A DNA stretch of 64,000 nt from Clostridium aciditolerans (GTDB lineage: Bacteria > Bacillota > Clostridia > Clostridiales > Clostridiaceae), in assembly GCF_016316925.1 (NCBI RefSeq), contig NZ_JAEEGB010000026.1, positions 1 to 64,000 on the forward strand. The letters run 5' to 3'. The position numbers and the translations under genes were made by a program. The notes beneath the pieces are model-generated. The model was not told the DNA's origin, did not search any database, and saw only the letters and a program-made list of their open reading frames with translations. Below are positions 56,007 to 64,000 of this stretch, in pieces. Each line of letters begins with the position of its first letter. Positions within the stretch are counted from its first letter, which is position 1.

Positions 56007-58001
56007 TTATATTTTAAATTTTAATATCAGTTCATTAAGTCTCTGAGCCAACTGAGACTGCATTTGTGCGGTCTCAGATATTTGACTCATGGCAATAACT
56101 GCTGTATTAACATTTTCTCCAATTTCATTAGAGCTTTCTGAAGATTTTTGGGACATCTGAGCCATATTTTGTACTGACTTATTTACCTCTGTAATAGTTG
56201 TTGCCAAATTTTCTGCCATTGTAGCTAATTCCTCAGACATATTGCTTACAAAGTCAGCATCATTTGCATACTCTTCTCCTACTTTTGCAAAAAACTTAAA
56301 TTGTTCTGTTACATCCTTGTCCATAAATTTCAGTAGTTCATTGCTATTCTCTGATAAGTTTTTAAATGCTTGTTGTACTTTATCAATAGTTTCTTTAACT
56401 TTTGCAACTGCATCTGAAGACTGCTCCGCTAATTTTTTTACCTCATCTGCAACTACAGCAAAACCTTTCCCAGCCTCACCTGCTCTTGCTGCTTCTATTG
56501 CAGCATTTAAGGCAAGTAAATTTGTCTGTTCTGCTATGCTTGAAATTGCATCTGCCATTACTTTAATATCCTCTACGACTTTCCCTTCCTTAATAGAAGT
56601 CAATATTCTGTCTTCTTTTTCTAAATATACTTTTCTATTTTCTTTAATAGCTTCATTGCAATTGTTTTCTATTGAGTTTGATCTTTCTTTAATTTTTGAA
56701 GCATTGCTGCTGCCACTTAATGCCTTTTCAGATAGTGTATTAATACTATAATCTACAGTTTGTACAGAAGCTGATACCTGCTCCGCTGTTGCAGTAGACT
56801 CTTCAACCTTATTACCTATTTCTCTAGTATGATACTTCATAGTTTCAAGCTTAGATGTCATTTCTTGAACAGTAGCAGAAAGTTCTTCACTAGAAGAGCT
56901 TATTTCTGTAAATTCATCTATTATAGTTTTTATTAATTCTTTTACATTATCTTGAGCAGTGTTTAGTGCTACAGCAGTTTGTCCAAATTCATCTTCTCCA
57001 GTTACTGGAACAGGAGTTGAAAAATCATACCTTGCTAATCTCTCTGCTAATACCTTGATTTTATTTAAAGGTGCACTAATATTTTTTGACATGATAAAGC
57101 TTATAAGTATACCTACGGCAATTAAAATTACTGATAAAATACTTTGACTAAATTTTAAATAATTTAAATCATTAAATAGTTCAGATCTATTTATTGCTAT
57201 TGCTATTGACCATTCTGTTCCCTTTATAGGTTTATAAGCTATATATTTTTCTACACCATTGTATTTATAACTTCCTATTCCCGCCTCTCCTGTTGTCATT
57301 TTCTTATGGATATCCGCTAATTCTTTCAAAGCAGGATTTTTCTGTGAATCTTTTATTACATTTTGCTTTTTATAAATTAGCTCTAAATCCTTATGAATAA
57401 CTGTAGTGCCTTCCTTATTTATTGCAGCTGCATAACCTGTACTTGGAAGCTCTATGTCTTGTACAAAGGAATTTACCTTACTAGTATCTATAGTTGCTGC
57501 TAATACTCCTTTAACATTTCCATTAGTATCTTTTATAGGGACATAAATGTCAATAATTCCCGAGTTATCTGTTTTACTTTTTATAGGATTAGAAAATCCC
57601 TTTTTTCCCTTTAAAGCATCTTTGGAATATTCCAAATCTGATGCATTTGACACCTCATCATTTAAAGTATTATGTACTGTTCCATCTGTATAGATAATAT
57701 TACATTTCTTGAACTCCCATTTCTTACATTCTTCTATTAGAATTGGCTTTTGAACATTCCAATCCATTGATTGAATTTGAGGTGAAAGTGCTATGTTTTG
57801 AACGATTTGTATATTGTTTAACATATAATTAGATATTATATGACTCAAATCATCAACTCTATTAGTCATTGAACTTTCTATAGATTTATTCATAGCCTTT
57901 TGCGATAAATAGTAAGATGTAGCACTCAATAAACCACAAGTTAGTAATATTACAAGTGACACTTGCAAAATAATTTTTATCGATACCTTTTTTATTCCCA
58001 T
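56007..58001 (-). CDS. Methyl-accepting chemotaxis protein with dCache sensor
   Basis: 664 aa. TM1 at about 8-30. An extracytoplasmic dCache_1-type domain lies at about 35-275, with [20 protein letters not shown] and [13 protein letters not shown] blocks. TM2 is at about 282-302, HAMP at 303-356, and the signalling domain has tip [19 protein letters not shown]. Like the receptor at 31614 it has extra segments flanking the tip ([39 protein letters not shown]). dCache domains usually bind amino acids or carboxylates. Start ATG with GGGGGATG. Confidence 0.93.
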   Translation of the reverse strand: MGIKKVSIKIILQVSLVILLTCGLLSATSYYLSQKAMNKSIESSMTNRVDDLSHIISNYMLNNIQIVQNIALSPQIQSMDWNVQKPILIEECKKWEFKKCNIIYTDGTVHNTLNDEVSNASDLEYSKDALKGKKGFSNPIKSKTDNSGIIDIYVPIKDTNGNVKGVLAATIDTSKVNSFVQDIELPSTGYAAAINKEGTTVIHKDLELIYKKQNVIKDSQKNPALKELADIHKKMTTGEAGIGSYKYNGVEKYIAYKPIKGTEWSIAIAINRSELFNDLNYLKFSQSILSVILIAVGILISFIMSKNISAPLNKIKVLAERLARYDFSTPVPVTGEDEFGQTAVALNTAQDNVKELIKTIIDEFTEISSSSEELSATVQEMTSKLETMKYHTREIGNKVEESTATAEQVSASVQTVDYSINTLSEKALSGSSNASKIKERSNSIENNCNEAIKENRKVYLEKEDRILTSIKEGKVVEDIKVMADAISSIAEQTNLLALNAAIEAARAGEAGKGFAVVADEVKKLAEQSSDAVAKVKETIDKVQQAFKNLSENSNELLKFMDKDVTEQFKFFAKVGEEYANDADFVSNMSEELATMAENLATTITEVNKSVQNMAQMSQKSSESSNEIGENVNTAVIAMSQISETAQMQSQLAQRLNELILKFKI

Positions 58002-58454
58002 ATTTCATCCCCCATGCTCTTTTATGTTTAATTTACCTTATTATTAAATTTAAATTATTTTTAAATTTAATATGGTATTTTTTACATACAATACTATGTT
58101 ACCACATTTTCACAGAAAAGTAATAATATTTTTTGTTTTTTGTAAGTTTTATATAAAAACTCCCATTTTGTGCGAAATTAATTATAAAAAATACTTTTTT
58201 CGTCCTTATTAACAGTTTAAAAGTTTCTCAATAATTATATATACCTATAAGAAAGAAAACTGTTGCCAAATTGTAAATAAGACCAAAAATCAACCTTTAA
58301 AGTTATAACCCCTTAGGCCTATGAAATGTTGAAATTTATATAAAAATGCTACATAATAAAAATAAATAGAAATTCCCACTTTTACTTATGTAAAAATAAG
58401 AACTAATTGTAAGACAATGTAGAAATTTACCCATTAGAATTTTGAGGTGATTTT
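58002..58454. other. Divergent intergenic region
   Basis: 453 bp between the divergent chemoreceptor and activator genes. Very AT-rich. I see no riboswitch core, no -24/-12 site and no ORF with a ribosome site. Confidence 0.5.
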
Positions 58455-60419
58455 GTGGAAAAGGATACACAGAATGTAAAGCAGTATTGGTTGAATTTTA
58501 TAAAAGATAAAAATATAAATGATAATTTAGATGTAGATGTTAGTGAATCTTGGATAAGATGCAGACATATGAATATAGATCCTTTTAATTCATCTATTAA
58601 ACAGGTTTCAGAACAAGAGCTATCTATAAAATTAAATCAAAATAAAGAATTAATAGATGTAGCAGAGCCTATTATGGAAAGATTATATAATATAGTCGAA
58701 GGATCTGGGTTTGTAATAGTGCTTACAGATAGAAAAGGATGCATAATTAAAATAATAGGTGATAAAGAATGGCCAAAATCTAAAGAATTACATCTTATAT
58801 TAGGTTCATTATGGAGTGAAGAGTCTATTGGAACAAATGCCATAGGCACAGCTCTCCGTTTAAATAAACCTATACAAATAATAGGTGCAGAACACTACAA
58901 TGTAAATAACCATTGTTTAACCTGTTCAGCTGCTGCCATCCATAATGAAGATGGCGAACTTATTGGATGTATTAATATGTCCGGAAACTATTCAAAGGCA
59001 AACTCTCATACTACAGGTATAGTTGTTTCAGGCGCCTACTCTATAGAAAGACAACTTGCTCTTATAAAGTCTAATAAATTGTTAAACGTAATCTTCGATT
59101 CCATGTCTGATGGTATGTTGGTTTTAGATAAAAACTTTAAAATAGTAAGAGCTAACAATACCGCAGCTAAAATACTAGGAGTACCTATAGAGGAAATATT
59201 AAACTTAAGTATAGATTCTATTTTAAAAAACATGGATGTAATTAAAAATAAATTAATTACAGAAAAAAATTATCATAATATGGACTGTAGTTTCTTTATT
59301 AGGAACAAAAGACTAAAATGTAGTATGAATGCTTTTCCCGTAATCATAAATGAGGTTATAAATGGAATGGTTATAACTTTTAAAGATGAAGGATCTGTTC
59401 ATAAAATTGTAAATAGCATGGCTGGCTTTACCGCCTCTTACAAATTTGAAGATATAGTAACTAAGAACGAACTTATGAAGAAAACTATAGATCTTGCTAA
59501 AAAAGCATCCTTAACTAGCTGTAATATATTAATAGAAGGGCCAAGTGGTACAGGAAAAGAACTTTTTGCTCAATCTATTCACAATTACAGTAATAGAGGA
59601 AGCGGCCCCTTTGTAGCGGTGAATTGTGCTTCTCTTCCAAAAGAACTTATAGAAAGTGAACTCTTTGGATATGAGAAAGGTGCCTTCACAGGAGCAACTA
59701 AAGATGGCCATCCTGGAAAATTTGAATTAGCTAATGGCGGAACTATATTTTTAGATGAAATAGGTGAAATGCCCCTTGATATGCAATCAAAATTATTAAG
59801 AGTTTTAGATAACAATAAAATAACAAGATTAGGTGGTACCTACGAAAAAGTTTTAAATGTAAGAATAATAGCTGCAACTAATAGAAATTTAATTGAAGAG
59901 ATAAATGATAAAAGTTTTAGAGAAGACTTATATTATAGATTAAATGTAATGAATGTAAAAACAATACCTTTAAAGGATAGACCAGAGGATATTGAAATCT
60001 TAGCAAATCACTTTGTACAAAGATTGAACTTAAAAACTTCAGGAGTTTTTAAATACTTAGATGAAAAATACTTAAAAGCTATAAGAGCTTATCATTGGCC
60101 AGGAAATGTAAGAGAATTGCGAAATGTAGTTGAGCGTTCTTATTACTTATGTGAAAGCAATAACATATCAGATGAGCTTTTATATGATTATATTGTCAAA
60201 TATAAAACATCAACAAAGCTTCATGAGCACTCCATTAAAAAAGAGATTTTGACTATAGATGAATTCGAAAAACAAAATATTGAGATAACTATAAAAAAAT
60301 GTAATGGAGATTTACTAAAGGCTGCCCGCATATTAAATATAAGTAGAGCTACTATATATAGAAGAGTAAAAAAATATGGAATAAATATAAATAAAATTCA
60401 AGCGGATGTTTTGTTGTAA
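58455..60419 (+). CDS. Sigma-54 dependent enhancer-binding activator (AcoR/AdhR-like)
   Basis: 654 aa, GTG start with GAGGTGAT. An N-terminal GAF-type sensor spans about 50-195 (LGSLWSEESIGTNAIGTALR is the AcoR-family mark) and a PAS domain about 205-315. The AAA+ domain spans about 330-560, with Walker A GPSGTGKE, sigma-54 contact GAFTGA and Walker B GGTIFLDEIGEM. A Fis-type helix-turn-helix lies at about 610-645 (LKAARILNISRATIYRRVKK). It should activate the sigma-54 promoters of the next two genes in response to a ligand of its GAF domain, by analogy with clostridial alcohol-dehydrogenase activators. Confidence 0.93.
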   Translation: MEKDTQNVKQYWLNFIKDKNINDNLDVDVSESWIRCRHMNIDPFNSSIKQVSEQELSIKLNQNKELIDVAEPIMERLYNIVEGSGFVIVLTDRKGCIIKIIGDKEWPKSKELHLILGSLWSEESIGTNAIGTALRLNKPIQIIGAEHYNVNNHCLTCSAAAIHNEDGELIGCINMSGNYSKANSHTTGIVVSGAYSIERQLALIKSNKLLNVIFDSMSDGMLVLDKNFKIVRANNTAAKILGVPIEEILNLSIDSILKNMDVIKNKLITEKNYHNMDCSFFIRNKRLKCSMNAFPVIINEVINGMVITFKDEGSVHKIVNSMAGFTASYKFEDIVTKNELMKKTIDLAKKASLTSCNILIEGPSGTGKELFAQSIHNYSNRGSGPFVAVNCASLPKELIESELFGYEKGAFTGATKDGHPGKFELANGGTIFLDEIGEMPLDMQSKLLRVLDNNKITRLGGTYEKVLNVRIIAATNRNLIEEINDKSFREDLYYRLNVMNVKTIPLKDRPEDIEILANHFVQRLNLKTSGVFKYLDEKYLKAIRAYHWPGNVRELRNVVERSYYLCESNNISDELLYDYIVKYKTSTKLHEHSIKKEILTIDEFEKQNIEITIKKCNGDLLKAARILNISRATIYRRVKKYGININKIQADVLL

Positions 60420-60451
60420 ATTTATTCCTCTCAAATTGTTAAAAATATAAC

Positions 60452-60497
60452 TCAAATCTCAAGATTGAGACAAGATTATTCTCACTCTTGAGATTTG
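60452..60497 (+). terminator. Terminator of the activator gene
   Basis: CAAATCTCAAGA/TCTTGAGATTTG stem with inner TGAGA/TCTCA pairing, followed by TTTGTTA. Confidence 0.75.
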
Positions 60498-60532
60498 TTT
60501 GTTAAATAACATGAAAAGTAGCTGTTTTATAT

Positions 60533-60550
60533 TTGGCATAGATTTTGCTT
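60533..60550 (+). promoter_or_regulatory. Sigma-54 (-24/-12) promoter of the alcohol dehydrogenase gene
   Basis: TTGGCATAGATTTTGCTT has the GG (60535-60536) and GC (60547-60548) separated by exactly 10 bp. The ATG of the gene is about 50 bp downstream. Confidence 0.88.
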
Positions 60551-60597
60551 AATATTATCTATGTAAAATAAAAACGTGTTCTAGGGAGGAATATAAA

Positions 60598-61764
60598 ATG
60601 GCAAGATTTACATTACCAAGAGATATTTATTTCGGAGAAAATTCTTTAGAGACATTAAAAACATTAAAAGGTAAAAAAGCTATAATCGTAGTTGGCGGAG
60701 GTTCAATGAAGAGATTTGGCTTTCTAGATAAAGTCGAAGGGTATTTAAAAGAAGCAGGAATGGAAGTAAAGCTATTAGAAGGTGTAGAACCAGATCCATC
60801 TGTTGAAACAGTTATGAAGGGTGCAGAAACTATGAGAGAATTCCAGCCAGACTGGATAGTATCCATAGGTGGAGGATCACCAATAGATGCAGCTAAAGCT
60901 ATGTGGATATTCTACGAATACCCAGATTTTACTTTTGAACAAGCAGTAGTCCCATTCGGTATACCAGAATTAAGACAAAAAGCTAGATTTGTAGCTATAC
61001 CATCTACAAGTGGAACAGCTACAGAGGTTACTGCCTTTTCAGTAATAACTGACTATAAAGCTAAAATAAAATATCCTTTAGCTGACTTTAATTTAACACC
61101 AGATGTAGCTATAATAGACCCAGCTCTTGCTCAAACAATGCCAGCAACATTAACTGCACATACTGGTATGGATGCTTTAACTCATGCAATTGAGGCTTAT
61201 GTAGCAGGTTTAAGATCATATTTTTCAGATCCTCTTGCAATGCAAGCAATAGTTATGGTAAAAGAAAACTTATTAAAATCCTATAAGGGCGACAAAGAAG
61301 CTAGAGATGATATGCATATAGCTCAATGTCTTGCAGGAATGGCATTCTCAAATGCATTACTAGGAATAACTCATAGTATGGCACACAAAACTGGTGCAGT
61401 ATTCCATATACCACACGGATGTGCTAATGCAATTTTCCTACCATATGTAATTCAATTTAATAAGAAAGCTTGTGCAGATAGGTATGCTACTATAGCTAAA
61501 ACTTTAGGATTAGCTGGAAACAGTGAAGAAGAATTAGTAGTTTCATTAATATCTATGATTCAAGATATGAATAAGAATATGGATATTCCTCTAACATTAA
61601 AAGAATATGGAGTAACAGAGGAAGATTTCAAAACAAATTTAGATTATATAGCTCATAATGCTGTGCTAGATGCTTGTACTGGATCAAATCCAAGACCAAT
61701 AACAGATGAAGAAATGAAAAAGTTATTTGAGTGTACTTACTATGGAGAAAAAGTAGAATTCTAG
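60598..61764 (+). CDS. Iron-containing alcohol dehydrogenase
   Basis: 388 aa, group III alcohol dehydrogenase. Nucleotide site VVGGGSMKRFGFLD and IGGGSPIDAAKAMW, then PSTSGTATEVTAFSVI. The metal-binding half has GMDALTHAIEAY and GITHSMAHKTGAVFHIPHG, whose Asp and His residues bind Fe. Probably reduces acetaldehyde or butyraldehyde, or oxidises the alcohols. Start ATG with GGGAGGAA. Transcribed from a sigma-54 promoter directly behind the activator gene. Confidence 0.93.
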   Translation: MARFTLPRDIYFGENSLETLKTLKGKKAIIVVGGGSMKRFGFLDKVEGYLKEAGMEVKLLEGVEPDPSVETVMKGAETMREFQPDWIVSIGGGSPIDAAKAMWIFYEYPDFTFEQAVVPFGIPELRQKARFVAIPSTSGTATEVTAFSVITDYKAKIKYPLADFNLTPDVAIIDPALAQTMPATLTAHTGMDALTHAIEAYVAGLRSYFSDPLAMQAIVMVKENLLKSYKGDKEARDDMHIAQCLAGMAFSNALLGITHSMAHKTGAVFHIPHGCANAIFLPYVIQFNKKACADRYATIAKTLGLAGNSEEELVVSLISMIQDMNKNMDIPLTLKEYGVTEEDFKTNLDYIAHNAVLDACTGSNPRPITDEEMKKLFECTYYGEKVEF

Positions 61765-61782
61765 TTTGAAACTCTATAATCT

Positions 61783-61828
61783 AAAATCTCAAAAATGACA
61801 CTTATATTTGTGTCATTTTTGAGATTTT
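61783..61828 (+). terminator. Terminator of the alcohol dehydrogenase gene
   Basis: AAAATCTCAAAAATGACA/TGTCATTTTTGAGATTTT, an 18-bp perfect stem with a 10-base loop, followed by GTTTTG. Confidence 0.85.
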
Positions 61829-61864
61829 GTTTTGTATATATGTTGAAAAATGCACGTTAAATTA

Positions 61865-61882
61865 TTGGCATAGTTTTTGCTT
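61865..61882 (+). promoter_or_regulatory. Sigma-54 (-24/-12) promoter of the Nfn gene
   Basis: TTGGCATAGTTTTTGCTT, GG (61867-61868) and GC (61879-61880) 10 bp apart. It is nearly identical to the site at 60533-60550. Confidence 0.88.
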
Positions 61883-61893
61883 ATTAAAAATAA

Positions 61894-64000
<2,107 letters not shown>

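Noticed and set aside
58002-58454. Second c-di-GMP riboswitch near the chemoreceptor/activator pair
   Set aside because: The diagnostic GACGCAAAGCC core is absent on both strands.

Overview
The window is a low-GC, gene-dense stretch that looks like a Clostridium (Clostridiaceae) chromosome. The pointers are AT-rich codon use, strong GGAGG ribosome sites with frequent TTG/GTG starts, T-box and TPP leaders, a c-di-GMP-I riboswitch, many chemoreceptors, a glycyl-radical hydroxyproline dehydratase, a fused NfnAB-type transhydrogenase and a sigma-54 controlled iron alcohol dehydrogenase. The species is not named because nothing in the sequence settles it. No prophage, insertion sequence, CRISPR array, rRNA or tRNA was recognised.

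Layout. 1-2.6 kb: aromatic amino acid genes aroF-tyrA-aroB (minus strand, aroB cut by the window edge). 3.3-11.6 kb: a leucine/branched-chain operon leuA-leuC-leuD-leuB-ilvB-ilvN (minus), preceded by a 67-aa ORF and two tandem leucine T-box leaders with their own promoter. 11.8-17.6 kb: MFS transporter, nitroreductase-like protein, YfcC-type carrier and SulP/STAS anion transporter. 17.8-21.3 kb: a thiamin-precursor ABC transporter (thiX, thiY, thiZ) with a TPP riboswitch ahead of thiY. 21.7-25.3 kb: a TatD nuclease, then a c-di-GMP riboswitch driving an atypical KAS-III-like enzyme and a polytopic chemoreceptor.

25.5-50 kb is a mosaic of signalling, envelope and housekeeping genes. It holds a Rossmann-domain/chemoreceptor fusion, an AI-2E-type membrane protein, an SH3b/CHAP-like/3D wall protein, an M29 aminopeptidase, a large duplicated DUF445 protein, two PHP hydrolases, a glycosyltransferase, an NlpC/P60 hydrolase, RidA, an FNT channel, a DUF1846 protein and a chemoreceptor fused to a family-5 solute-binding domain. 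50.2-55.5 kb is a trans-4-hydroxy-L-proline module: XRE-cupin regulator, activase hypE, glycyl-radical hypD, proC and ppnP. Together these should turn hydroxyproline into proline. 56-58 kb is a dCache-type chemoreceptor. 58.4-64 kb is a sigma-54 enhancer-binding activator followed by two genes (iron ADH and fused NfnAB), each behind a -24/-12 promoter, which suggests one redox/alcohol regulon.

Between genes there are several families of dispersed, strongly palindromic repeats. One occurs as a large and an internally shortened copy (21.5 and 41.7 kb), another as three diverged copies (2.7, 26.5 and 54.9 kb). The least familiar items are the c-di-GMP-controlled KAS-III/chemoreceptor pair, the two chemoreceptor fusions, a wall protein whose CHAP-like domain has lost its catalytic residues, and a Shine-Dalgarno/start pair in thiY that seems to be bridged by a hairpin. 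All functional statements come from reading motifs; no database search was possible.
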